Positions 7,576 to 15,658 are shown, numbered from the stretch's first letter. The stretch: DNA of 28,037 nt from JBCDCP01 sp039181495 (GCA_039181495.1 JBCDCP010000024.1:1-28037), one strand, 5' to 3'. Program-made: numbers and translations. Notes: generated by a model from the letters alone, not told the origin.

Positions 7576-7998
7576 ATGAACACCATACCCCAGATCAGTT
7601 CTCGCGAAGCCTTCGAAGAGCTCTCGTCCAACGCCGACGCGATCCTCGTCGATGTGCGCACGGAAGCCGAATGGACATTTGTGGGTATTCCGGACGTGCC
7701 CGCAAGACGCGGCATATTTCTGTCTTGGCAAGCCTATCCGGGCATGGCGGTGGATGGCGCTTTCATTGAGCGACTGACGGACGCGCTAGGCGGACAAGAT
7801 GCAGATAAGGACAGGCCATTGCTTTTTCTTTGCCGCAGTGGCGGCCGTAGCCAGGCAGCTGCCTTGGCCATGGCAGAGGCAGGATTCACTGCTTGCGCCA
7901 ACGTGTCGGACGGCTTTGAGGGAGACCTTGATGGCGAGAGAAGACGAGGGCGCGTGAGCGGTTGGAAGGCTTCAGGCCTTCCATGGGTGCAGAGTTAG
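7576..7998 (+). CDS. Rhodanese-like domain protein (cytosolic sulfurtransferase)
   Basis: A single-domain rhodanese of 140 residues. These proteins carry sulfane sulfur as a persulfide on one cysteine. The fold signatures are ILVDVRTEAEW (CH2A region) near residues 23-33 and the active-site loop FLCRSGGRSQ, with Cys86 as the persulfide-bearing residue. The C-terminus has NVSDGFEGDLDGERRRGRVSGWKASGLPW, split here by family-typical spacing: the GFEGDLD and GWKASGLPW ends are common in proteobacterial rhodaneses. No signal peptide or membrane segment is present, so it should be cytosolic. It sits alone between rpsT and dnaA, a place where most alphaproteobacteria have only the dnaA promoter. Physiological acceptor unknown. 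Confidence 0.9.
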   Translation: MNTIPQISSREAFEELSSNADAILVDVRTEAEWTFVGIPDVPARRGIFLSWQAYPGMAVDGAFIERLTDALGGQDADKDRPLLFLCRSGGRSQAAALAMAEAGFTACANVSDGFEGDLDGERRRGRVSGWKASGLPWVQS

Positions 7999-8374
7999 TT
8001 AGAGTTAGTCGGTGTGTGAGGCCGTGCGGAGTGCCGTCTGAGATCAACGGATACCCCGCGAGACATGAGTTGAATGGACGTTGCACTGAGGGAAGACCGA
8101 CCGGCGGGCGTCGCGGTCGGACCCTCGTGTCGGCAGCAATTTAAGGGAGGACACTGTGCAGGATGCGGGACGGATACCGGGGCAACCCGGAGGAGATGCG
8201 GCGGACCGAACAATTGATGCGGTAGCGGGAGTGATCCTCGCGTCGCCCCCGGTGGCGGACGGGGCGAACGCAACCAACAAGCCCTTATTGCCGGAGGCGA
8301 GGCCGGCTGGGCTGATCAACAATGGCGGCAAGGCATCTGGCGGCGGATGCTCAAAGAATGACGAGGAGGCAGAA
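7999..8374 (+). promoter_or_regulatory. dnaA promoter and long structured leader
   Basis: The 376 bp between the rhodanese stop and the preferred dnaA start hold several potential hairpins: CCGACCG/CGGTCGG (8097-8120), CCGGG-GCAA-CCCGG with a GNRA-type tetraloop (8177-8190), and TCGCCCC/GGGGCGA (8243-8267). A good ribosome-binding site, GGGAGG, precedes a GTG at 8156 that opens in frame with dnaA, but codons 8156-8374 use many rare triplets (GGA, CGA, ATA, TTA, AGG), unlike the coding region. A 10-bp tandem AGAGTTAGT(T/C) starts at 7991. Long regulated leaders are known for Caulobacter dnaA; the resemblance here is only in position. Confidence 0.55.
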
Positions 8375-9838
8375 GTGGCATCAATACCGCGCAAGACGCT
8401 TGAGGCCCATTGGGCGCGGATAAGCCAACAGCTAGTCGAAGAATTCGGGCAAAACGTCTTCGATAGCTGGTTCAAGAGGGTCAAGCTGGAAGAACAGCGC
8501 GGAAATTCAGTTATTCTGACCGTGCCGACCAAGTTTCTCCGCAGTTGGATTCGCAATCATTATCTCAAGCGGATCAAGGTGTTGTGGAAGGACGCCACCT
8601 CGGTCATCGAAGACGTTGTGCTTGATTTGCGCGGTTTGGAACGTCTGCCCGCAGGTTCCTGCACCAACGGCAGCAGCGGTGCGGTCGCCAAACGCAGTGC
8701 GTCCGATGCGCGCCGCGTTTCGGCTCCGGCCGCCGATGCCAACGATACCGCATTACCGGGCTTTGAGAGTGCGCCGCTCGAGCAACGGATGCGCTTTGAG
8801 ACATACCTGTCCGATGGCAGCAATCAGCTCGCACGCGCGGCAGCGCAGGAAGTGGCCGGATCAGAACCTGGCTCGTTGGCACACTTCAATCCGCTTTACA
8901 TTCATGGCGGTGTTGGACGCGGCAAGACACACCTTCTGCATGCCATTGCCTGGAAGACGGCCGAGGCCGGCCGCGGACGGACGCTCTATCTGACATCCGA
9001 GCAGTTCATGCTGTCTTTTGTGGCCGCGGTGCGGAGCAACGACACGATCAGTTTCAAGACCCGGCTCAGAGGCATCGACTTGTTGTTGATCGATGACCTG
9101 CAGTTCCTGCAGGGCAAGGCGACGCGGCGCGAATTTGCTCAGACAATCAATGCGTTGATTGATGCCTGCAAGCAGATTGTAGTGGTGGCCGATCGGCCGC
9201 CGAGCGGGCTCGACGGTTTCGACGAACGATTGCGTTCGCGGCTGGCCGGCGGACTAGTCGTTGAAATCCAGAAGACCGATTACGCGCTGCGCCGCCAGAT
9301 CGTCGAACACCGCGTTTCTGCCCATCGCAACAGCAGCAAGCCTATCGATCTGCCGGAGGAAACCCTGGATTTCATCGCCCGGCATGTTGCTTCAAACGGC
9401 CGCGAAATCGAGGGTACGCTGAACCGCTTGATTCACTTCGACGGTGTGCAATCCGCTCCGGGCGAGCCGCTCACGGTCAAGCGCATAGAGAACCTGATCC
9501 GGGACCTGCTCAAGGCACGCGAGAGCCAGTCGGTCCGTATAGACCTGATCCAGAAGGTCGTAGCTCGCGAGTATGGTATCTCAGTCGAGGATATTCTGTC
9601 GGCACGGCGCACCCGCGCGATCGTTTTGCCCAGACAGATCTCCATGTTTCTCAGCAAGACACTGACGCCCCGATCGCTGCCCGATATCGGGCGCAGATTC
9701 GGCAATAGAGATCACACAACGGTCATTCATGGCGTGCGCAAGATTGAGAAGATGCGCGGTGATGATCCGGCCTTCAAGCAGGAGGTCGAGCGGCTCAGAT
9801 CGCTTATTCTGGAAGAAACGCGCAACCTCGACGACTGA
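8375..9838 (+). CDS. dnaA: Chromosomal replication initiator protein DnaA
   Basis: DnaA binds and melts the origin as an ATP-bound oligomer and recruits DnaB helicase. The GTG at 8375 is preferred: a perfect AGGAGG lies 5 nt upstream, and the protein then begins at the conserved domain I (TLEAHWARISQQLVEEFG, VFDSWFKRVKL, VPTKFLRSWIRNHYL). A GTG at 8156 with GGGAGG would add 73 low-complexity residues. After a variable domain II comes the AAA+ domain with Walker A GGVGRGKT (residues 178-185), Walker B LLLIDDLQFLQGK, the sensor I region VVVADRPP and the arginine-finger region DERLRSRLAGGL. Domain IV carries the DNA-binding signature FGNRDHTTVIHGVRKIE. Length of 487 residues is typical. Walker A has Arg where Leu is common (GGxGLGKT). 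Confidence 0.96.
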   Translation: MASIPRKTLEAHWARISQQLVEEFGQNVFDSWFKRVKLEEQRGNSVILTVPTKFLRSWIRNHYLKRIKVLWKDATSVIEDVVLDLRGLERLPAGSCTNGSSGAVAKRSASDARRVSAPAADANDTALPGFESAPLEQRMRFETYLSDGSNQLARAAAQEVAGSEPGSLAHFNPLYIHGGVGRGKTHLLHAIAWKTAEAGRGRTLYLTSEQFMLSFVAAVRSNDTISFKTRLRGIDLLLIDDLQFLQGKATRREFAQTINALIDACKQIVVVADRPPSGLDGFDERLRSRLAGGLVVEIQKTDYALRRQIVEHRVSAHRNSSKPIDLPEETLDFIARHVASNGREIEGTLNRLIHFDGVQSAPGEPLTVKRIENLIRDLLKARESQSVRIDLIQKVVAREYGISVEDILSARRTRAIVLPRQISMFLSKTLTPRSLPDIGRRFGNRDHTTVIHGVRKIEKMRGDDPAFKQEVERLRSLILEETRNLDD

Positions 9839-9860
9839 GGTTGCGGGCCTGCACAGCAAT

Positions 9861-9899
9861 CGGCCGCGGAGGGTCATCTGACCTCCCCCGCGGCTGTTT
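9861..9899 (+). terminator. Probable terminator of dnaA
   Basis: A very stable stem: CGGCCGCGG (9861-9869) pairs with CCGCGGCTG (9888-9896) with one G-U pair, and an inner GGTC/GACC hairpin fills the loop. Only three T follow, so it may be a weak terminator or an RNA-stabilising structure. It starts 22 bp after the dnaA stop. Confidence 0.55.
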
Positions 9900-9907
9900 C
9901 ATCCACA
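9899..9907 (+). promoter_or_regulatory. DnaA-box-like 9-mer upstream of dnaN
   Basis: TCATCCACA differs by one base from TTATCCACA (E. coli strong box) and by one from TGATCCACA (Caulobacter G-type box). It lies in the 302-bp space between dnaA and dnaN and could give DnaA-dependent control of dnaN-recF. A single site is weak evidence. The rest of 9908-10140 shows no other clear element beyond the dnaN ribosome-binding site GGAG. Confidence 0.35.
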
Positions 9908-10140
9908 GTTCGGCCTCAATCAGACATGTTCCTGCCCTCAACGGCAATGGAACGGACGCTTGACCTTGCGCGCCTGAGCGAATTTCGGCAGTGTCTCGCT
10001 CCCATCCGGGACCATGCGGACCGGTTGACGAGGTCCGGACGGACGGCACTCAGCTTCCGTCATCGTCCTACCCTTCCTGATAGGTGGCATTGCCCACTGA
10101 TGGTGGCAAATGCCCTCACCGGCACACTCCGGAGCATGAC

Positions 10141-11259
10141 ATGCGCGTCGCCGTTGAACGCTCAGCACTGCAAAAGGCTCTCACCCATGTTCATCGTGTC
10201 GTGGAGCGCCGCAACACGATTCCGATTCTTGCCAATGTGCTGCTTAAGGCGGATGGCCAGACGCTGACCTTGCGAGCAACCGACCTCGATCTTGAGGTTA
10301 CCGATGCGATCCCGGCAGAGGTCTCCGACGGTGGCGCAACGACTGTTCCCGCGCTCACGCTTTACGAGATCGTTCGCAAGCTGCCGGATGGCTCACAAGT
10401 CTCGCTTGCGAGCGGACCCGACGACACCACGGTCATCCTGCAATGCGGCAAGGCGCGGTTCACGCTGCAGGCTCTGCCAGAAGCAGATTTTCCGGACCTG
10501 ACGGCCGGGGAGATGAGCCACAACTTCTCTGTTGCAGCGAGTGCGCTGAAGCGGCTTATCGAGAAGACCGGTTTTGCAATCTCAACTGAAGAGACGCGCT
10601 ACTATCTCAACGGTATCTATCTGCATATGGCCAGCGGTGATGGAGACAACGCGCTGAGGGCGGTCGCCACAGACGGTCACCGGCTTGCGCGTGTTGACGT
10701 CGAAGCCCCCGGTGGCGCCGAGGGCATGCCTGGCGTCATTGTTCCGCGCAAGACAGTGCAAGAACTCGACCGGCTTCTTGACGACATGGACGCCGAGGTC
10801 GCTGTGGCACTGTCGGAGAACAAGATCCGTTTCACAGTCGGGCCGGTCGTTCTCACTTCCAAACTGATTGACGGGACGTTCCCCGACTATGCGCGGGTCA
10901 TCCCAACCGGCAACGACAAGGTGCTGAATGTCGACTCGAAGTCTTTTCAGCGTGCCGTCGACTTGGTCTCGACCGTATCCAGCGAACGCGGACGGGCAGT
11001 GAAGCTGTCGATCGCCGATGATCGCGTGGTTCTGACGGTCAACAATCCTGATTCAGGCACCGCGACGGAGGAAATCGGCGGATCCTACGGGTCCGACGCC
11101 ATCGATATCGGCTTTAATGCTCGCTATCTGTTGGATATTGCCAGCCAGCTTGAGTCGGACAATGCGCGTTTTGAGTTCTCGGATCCTGGCGCGCCAACGC
11201 TGGTGCGCGACGATCAGGACAATGGCGCGTTGTTCGTGTTGATGCCGATGCGGGTCTAG
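10141..11259 (+). CDS. dnaN: DNA polymerase III beta subunit (sliding clamp)
   Basis: DnaN forms the ring-shaped dimer that tethers polymerase III to DNA and is loaded at the origin soon after initiation. The start MRVAVERSALQKALTHVHRVVERRNTIPILANVLL is family-typical; the ATG at 10141 has GGAG 6 nt upstream. Three repeated clamp domains follow, with recognisable segments GEMSHNFSVAASALKRLIEKTGFAISTEETRYYLNGIYL, ATDGHRLARVD and the conserved C-terminal ending ALFVLMPMRV, here split for brevity by domain: the last five residues form part of the partner-binding groove. Length of 372 residues is standard. The recF coding frame follows directly in the same reading frame after the TAG stop. Confidence 0.97.
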   Translation: MRVAVERSALQKALTHVHRVVERRNTIPILANVLLKADGQTLTLRATDLDLEVTDAIPAEVSDGGATTVPALTLYEIVRKLPDGSQVSLASGPDDTTVILQCGKARFTLQALPEADFPDLTAGEMSHNFSVAASALKRLIEKTGFAISTEETRYYLNGIYLHMASGDGDNALRAVATDGHRLARVDVEAPGGAEGMPGVIVPRKTVQELDRLLDDMDAEVAVALSENKIRFTVGPVVLTSKLIDGTFPDYARVIPTGNDKVLNVDSKSFQRAVDLVSTVSSERGRAVKLSIADDRVVLTVNNPDSGTATEEIGGSYGSDAIDIGFNARYLLDIASQLESDNARFEFSDPGAPTLVRDDQDNGALFVLMPMRV

Positions 11260-11277
11260 GCGATCCGCGGAACTGCT

Positions 11278-12465
11278 CTGACAGACAACCTCACATCCCT
11301 CGAACCAGCCGGGCCCACGGCATTTGCCGTTGAGCGCCTTGGGCTGACCGACTTCCGCAACTACGCCGACGCAATTCTTGAACTAAAGCCTCGCATGGTG
11401 GTCATCACCGGTGCGAACGGGGCCGGAAAAACCAACCTTCTTGAAGCTGTTTCGCTTCTCGTGCCCGGTCGGGGACTGCGCGGCGTCGAATTCAACCATC
11501 TAAGCCGTGGCGGACCCGAAGCGGGGCGACATTGGGCCGTCTCGGCCCGAATCTCCCATCCGGATGGGGCAACCAGCATAGGTACCGGGCTCGACCCCGC
11601 GCCTGTCACAACACCTGGCGGCCGGGCCAGCCGTATCGTGCGCATGGAAGGTGAAACCGTGCCTGTCGCACGGCTTGGCGACGTCATGGCTGCGATCTGG
11701 CTGACCCCTGCCCATGATGGTCTGTTCACAGGGCCTGAAGGAGATCGCAGGCGGTTCTTCGACAGACTGACGGCTACCATTCTGCCCAACCATACCAGCC
11801 ACATTAATGCCTTCGAGAAACTGACGCGGCAGCGGAACCGCCTGCTTGATGACGCAAACCCAGACAAGGCCTGGCTTTCTGCACTTGAGCGGGACATGGC
11901 GGCACATGCCGTGGCAATTGCAGACGCCCGTCTCTATGTCCTGTCGCGGCTGTCTCGTGCAGAGGCAGAGCGACAGGCGGAAAATGCACTGTTCCCACCA
12001 TTGGGGATAGCCGTTCAGGGCAGCGTTGAGATGGACATGGGCGAGGGATCAGCCACCGCAGCGGAAGATGCCTATCGCGACAGGCTCCAGCATGCGCGCC
12101 ATAAGGATGCCGCGGCAGGCCGGACGTTGGACGGGCCACACAGATCGACGCTGGTGATTACACATCTGCACAAGAACATGCCGGCAGCCGTCTGTTCAAC
12201 CGGCGAACAGAAGGCCCTTCTGGTCGGCCTGACGCTGGCTCATGCACGGATCCTGCGCGCTGAGAAGAACGGACGCATGCCTGTCTTGCTGCTTGATGAA
12301 ATCACCGCACATCTCGACGATGTCCGTCGCGAGGCTCTTTTTGACACGGTTCGGCAGCTGGGCGGGCAAGCGCTGATGACGGGGACCGATCGCCGGGCCT
12401 TTGCACCGCTGGAGGAGTCAGCGCAAACGGTCGACGTTGCCGATGCAGTCCTGTCCGACTGGTAG
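11278..12465 (+). CDS. recF: DNA replication and repair protein RecF (non-canonical start proposed)
   Basis: RecF is an SMC-like ATPase that helps RecOR load RecA at gaps and restarts stalled forks. The Walker A motif is GANGAGKTNLLEAV, the ABC signature region is STGEQKALLVGLTLAHA, and Walker B is MPVLLLDEITAHLDD. The only canonical in-frame start before the Walker A motif is ATG 11395, but the conserved beta strand and the family motif LGLTDFRNYADAILEL lie upstream of it (11338-11388). Translation must start earlier to include them, yet the open frame back to the dnaN stop (11257-11259) contains no ATG, GTG or TTG. CTG at 11278, with CGGA 6 nt upstream, is the best candidate and would give 395 residues. 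ATC at 11263 and readthrough of the dnaN TAG are alternatives. Confidence 0.88.
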   Translation: MTDNLTSLEPAGPTAFAVERLGLTDFRNYADAILELKPRMVVITGANGAGKTNLLEAVSLLVPGRGLRGVEFNHLSRGGPEAGRHWAVSARISHPDGATSIGTGLDPAPVTTPGGRASRIVRMEGETVPVARLGDVMAAIWLTPAHDGLFTGPEGDRRRFFDRLTATILPNHTSHINAFEKLTRQRNRLLDDANPDKAWLSALERDMAAHAVAIADARLYVLSRLSRAEAERQAENALFPPLGIAVQGSVEMDMGEGSATAAEDAYRDRLQHARHKDAAAGRTLDGPHRSTLVITHLHKNMPAAVCSTGEQKALLVGLTLAHARILRAEKNGRMPVLLLDEITAHLDDVRREALFDTVRQLGGQALMTGTDRRAFAPLEESAQTVDVADAVLSDW

Positions 12466-12567
12466 CATCGCGGCGTACCCTGGGTTGCCCGCAAAACTGA
12501 CCGGTATCGTTCGCTTTATGTCAGTTGGATGATATAGTGTCATGGGGTGATTCACAGCCATTCAAAC

Positions 12568-12581
12568 ACCATATCTATGGT
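12568..12581. promoter_or_regulatory. Short palindrome upstream of gyrB
   Basis: ACCATA-TC-TATGGT, 85 bp before the gyrB start, in the 201-bp recF-gyrB space. It may be an operator or chance. No other element is evident in this space apart from the gyrB ribosome-binding site AGGA (6 nt before the ATG). Confidence 0.25.
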
Positions 12582-12666
12582 CCAGAAGACGTTTGGGCCG
12601 CTTATCTGAGTCGCGCAAGAGAACCACACGGCCCAGCCCGTTCCAAACCGCCAATTAGGACTGCCA

Positions 12667-15114
12667 ATGACGCCCGCCCAACCCGCAGAAAACCCCACAG
12701 GTGTGACGCCAGAAGAGGGCAATGACGACTATGGCGCGTCGTCCATCAAGGTTCTCAAGGGTCTTGATGCGGTGCGTAAGCGCCCGGGCATGTATATCGG
12801 TGATACCGACGATGGCTCGGGCTTGCACCACATGGTCTATGAGGTCGTTGACAACGCCATCGACGAGGCGCTGGCTGGCCACGCGACGGCTGTCACCGTG
12901 ACACTCAACCCAGACGGTTCGGTGACGGTCATCGATGACGGTCGAGGCATCCCCACACAGCTACACCCCGAAGAGGGCATATCGGCAGCTGAAGTCATCA
13001 TGACCCAGCTCCACGCCGGCGGAAAGTTCGACCAGAACTCGTACAAGGTTTCAGGTGGCCTGCATGGCGTCGGCGTGTCTGTGGTCAACGCTCTGTCGAC
13101 CTTGCTGGAATTACGCATCTGGCGTGATGGTGAGGAACACATGATGCGGTTTGCCGATGGTGTCAGCGAAGCCCCGTTGGCGGTGGTTGGCGATGCCGGT
13201 AGCAAGACGGGCACGCAGGTGACCTTCAAACCCAGTACCGCGACGTTTTCAAAGACCGAGTTCGACTTCAGCACGCTCGAACATCGGTTGCGCGAACTTG
13301 CCTTTCTCAATTCCGGTGTGACCATCACGCTGAGGGATGCCAGGGGCGTCGAAGAGCGCACCGAGACCATGAGCTATGAGGGTGGGCTCGAAGCGTTCGT
13401 TCGCTATCTCGACAAGAACCGCCAGTCTTTGGTCAAGGACCCAATCACCATCGCCGGCGAGCGCGATGGCGTCACCGTGGAAGCCGCGCTGTGGTGGAAT
13501 GACAGCTATCACGAGCATGTTCTGCTCTTTACGAACAACATCCCACAACGCGATGGCGGCACTCATCTGGCTGGCTTTCGTGCGGCACTGACCCGGCAGG
13601 TAACCGGCTATGCCGAACAGAGCGGGATCGCCAAACGCGAGAAGGTGTCACTGACCGGCGATGACTGCCGCGAAGGGCTGACATGTATCCTGTCGATCAA
13701 AGTGCCCGATCCGAAATTCTCTTCACAGACCAAGGACAAACTTGTCTCCTCGGAGGTACGGCCTGTTGTCGAGAGCATCTTCAACGAGCAGCTCAACCAA
13801 TGGCTTGAGGAGCATCCCAGCGAAGCCAAGCTGCTTGTGGGCAAGGTGGCCGAGGCGGCAGCAGCTCGCGAAGCAGCGCGCAAGGCACGCGAACTGACCC
13901 GGCGCAAGGGGGCTTTGGATGTGGCCAACCTGCCGGGGAAGCTGGCCGATTGCCAGGAACGCGATCCGACCAAGGCAGAGCTGTTTCTTGTTGAGGGCGA
14001 TTCGGCTGGTGGCTCGGCCAAGCAGGGCCGCGACCGCGGGTTTCAGGCCGTGTTGCCGCTGCGCGGCAAGATCCTGAATGTTGAGCGTGCGCGCTTTGAC
14101 AAGATGCTGTCATCCAACGAAATCGGTACCTTGATCACCGCGCTCGGTACGGGCATCGGCCGTGATGACTTTGATATCGAGAAGCTGCGCTACCACAAGA
14201 TCATCATCATGACCGATGCCGATGTCGACGGCTCGCATATCCGGACCCTCCTGCTCACGTTCTTCTTCCGGCAAATGCCGGAACTGATCGAACGCGGTCA
14301 TCTCTTCATTGCCCAGCCGCCTCTGTACAAAGTACGACGAGGTCAGTCGGAGCAGTACATCAAGAATGAGCTCGGGCTCGAAGAGTTCCTGATCGCGAAC
14401 GGTATCGAGGATGCCACCTTGACGCTCGCCAATGGCGAGGTTCGCGCTGGTGAGGACCTTCGGCTGATTGCCGAAACAGCGCGGGACATCGTCAAAACGC
14501 TCAACGGCCTACATTCGCGTTACGACAAGGCAGCGGTTGAGCAAGCGGCCATCGCTGGCATTCTGTCGCCCGAGGCTGCGCAATCCGACGCACAACGGGG
14601 AGAAGCCGCCGCCTACATAGCGCGTCGTCTGGACCTGCTCGCCGACACCTATGAAAAGGGGTGGGAAGGTCTGCCACTCGATGATGGTGGTTTCCGCTTC
14701 TCCCGCGAGGTGCGCGGCGTGCGCGAGGTGACCGAGATTGACGGGGCCCTTATCCGTTCGGCAGACGCGCGCCGGCTCGATCACCACGCGCCGCATCTGC
14801 AGGAGGTTTATGGCAAGGCCGCGGCCTTCCGCCGCAAAGAGTCCGAGACCGCCATTCGTGCGCCCTCCCAGCTGCATGATGTGGTGACTGCCGTAGGCCG
14901 CAAGGGCATTGCTCTGCAGCGTTACAAAGGCTTGGGTGAGATGAACCCGGATCAACTTTGGGAAACAACGCTCGATCCTAATATCCGCTCGCTACTCAAG
15001 GTGCGCGAGGCTGACGATGCGGATGAGACATTTGCTCAACTGATGGGCGATGTTGTCGAGCCGCGCCGGGAGTTCATCCAGGAGAACGCCCTGGATGCCT
15101 CCGTCGATGTCTGA
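12667..15114 (+). CDS. gyrB: DNA gyrase subunit B
   Basis: GyrB is the ATPase subunit of gyrase, which introduces negative supercoils with GyrA. The GHKL ATPase domain has LDAVRKRPGMYIGD, the VVDNAIDEA Bergerat motif, VIDDGRGIP and GLHGVGVSVVNALS. The transducer domain is followed by the Toprim domain with EGDSAGGSAKQGRDR (catalytic Glu) and DADVDGSHIRTLLL, the metal-binding Asp residues. The C-terminal QRYKGLGEMNPDQLWETT motif is intact. Length of 815 residues is normal for an alphaproteobacterial GyrB; a helical insertion around residues 620-700 is common in the group. The start at 12667 is supported by AGGA 6 nt upstream. The downstream lipoprotein gene overlaps the stop by 8 nt. Confidence 0.97.
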   Translation: MTPAQPAENPTGVTPEEGNDDYGASSIKVLKGLDAVRKRPGMYIGDTDDGSGLHHMVYEVVDNAIDEALAGHATAVTVTLNPDGSVTVIDDGRGIPTQLHPEEGISAAEVIMTQLHAGGKFDQNSYKVSGGLHGVGVSVVNALSTLLELRIWRDGEEHMMRFADGVSEAPLAVVGDAGSKTGTQVTFKPSTATFSKTEFDFSTLEHRLRELAFLNSGVTITLRDARGVEERTETMSYEGGLEAFVRYLDKNRQSLVKDPITIAGERDGVTVEAALWWNDSYHEHVLLFTNNIPQRDGGTHLAGFRAALTRQVTGYAEQSGIAKREKVSLTGDDCREGLTCILSIKVPDPKFSSQTKDKLVSSEVRPVVESIFNEQLNQWLEEHPSEAKLLVGKVAEAAAAREAARKARELTRRKGALDVANLPGKLADCQERDPTKAELFLVEGDSAGGSAKQGRDRGFQAVLPLRGKILNVERARFDKMLSSNEIGTLITALGTGIGRDDFDIEKLRYHKIIIMTDADVDGSHIRTLLLTFFFRQMPELIERGHLFIAQPPLYKVRRGQSEQYIKNELGLEEFLIANGIEDATLTLANGEVRAGEDLRLIAETARDIVKTLNGLHSRYDKAAVEQAAIAGILSPEAAQSDAQRGEAAAYIARRLDLLADTYEKGWEGLPLDDGGFRFSREVRGVREVTEIDGALIRSADARRLDHHAPHLQEVYGKAAAFRRKESETAIRAPSQLHDVVTAVGRKGIALQRYKGLGEMNPDQLWETTLDPNIRSLLKVREADDADETFAQLMGDVVEPRREFIQENALDASVDV

Positions 15115-15439
15115 CAATCGATTGACTGTGAATTCACGAAATCTGGCGGCGCTGGCAGGGTTGTGTGTCGTGCTGATGGCTTGTGACAGCGCCCGAACCG
15201 AATTCGTTGAGGGCTGCATGGCCAAGGGTCAGAGCGAGCAAGCCTGCAGGTGCAGCTACGATCTCGCCAAGGAGACCCTGCCGGAGAACTATTTTGCGAT
15301 TTTTGCGGCCCAAGTCGGTGGTGACAGCGACCTGGCAGATCGCGAAATGGCCAAGCTCACCCTGCCTGAAAGGCTTGGTTACGCGGCACGAGCTGTTGAA
15401 GTTACAGCCATCGCGGCAGGCCAGTGTCCAGCCGGCTAA
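15107..15439 (+). CDS. Small putative lipoprotein
   Basis: A 110-residue protein of unknown function. It starts at an ATG that overlaps the gyrB stop (ATGTCTGA), so it may be translationally coupled to gyrB. After a short polar head comes a hydrophobic stretch ending in the lipobox LMAC, with Cys26 as the predicted lipidated residue followed by Asp27; Asp at position +2 would favour retention in the inner membrane by the E. coli rule, which may not hold here. The mature part has three cysteines in EGCMAKGQSEQACRCSYDL plus one near the C-terminus, and then a helical segment. I do not recognise a named family. The pattern resembles small cysteine-containing periplasmic proteins common in alphaproteobacteria. 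Confidence 0.75.
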   Translation: MSDNRLTVNSRNLAALAGLCVVLMACDSARTEFVEGCMAKGQSEQACRCSYDLAKETLPENYFAIFAAQVGGDSDLADREMAKLTLPERLGYAARAVEVTAIAAGQCPAG

Positions 15440-15530
15440 CCGACGACCCTCCAACCTCGTTGCCCAATCCAACCTCTGATCGCCACACAATAAGTGATGA
15501 TGGACGATCCCGGTCGCGATTCTTGCGGCT

Positions 15531-15637
15531 TGTCATTTTCACGGCACTGCTACCGCGCGTTATCTGGAATGACTTCCATTGGCACCGATAGGTTCCATAT
15601 GACCAGAATGAATGACGATATGAGCTATTGTCATTCC
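15531..15637. promoter_or_regulatory. Cluster of AATGAC half-sites upstream of the LuxR-type gene
   Basis: Four copies of a half-site with core AATGAC lie between 22 and 128 bp before the LuxR gene: TGTCATT at 15531, GGAATGAC at 15566-15573, TGAATGAC at 15609-15616 and GTCATTCC at 15630-15637. The last two form an inverted repeat with 11-bp arms (15610-15620 and 15626-15636), 10 of 11 matched, around TGAGC. A further short palindrome TGGAA-TGAC-TTCCA covers 15565-15578. This looks like an operator region, perhaps for autoregulation by the LuxR protein. It does not match the classic lux box. Confidence 0.6.
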
Positions 15638-15658
15638 ACAGTCTGAAAGGCAGCGGGG

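Noticed and set aside
8156..8374. N-terminal extension of DnaA from GTG 8156
   Set aside because: Rare-codon use, low complexity and no resemblance to DnaA domain I; the GTG at 8375 has a better ribosome-binding site. Kept as an alternative only.
12525..12725. 66-codon open frame overlapping the gyrB start
   Set aside because: TTG start, runs into gyrB in another frame, and the C-terminal part is only the shadow of gyrB codons.
15126..15135. Palindrome GTGAATTCAC
   Set aside because: Lies inside the lipoprotein coding sequence and is short; likely chance.
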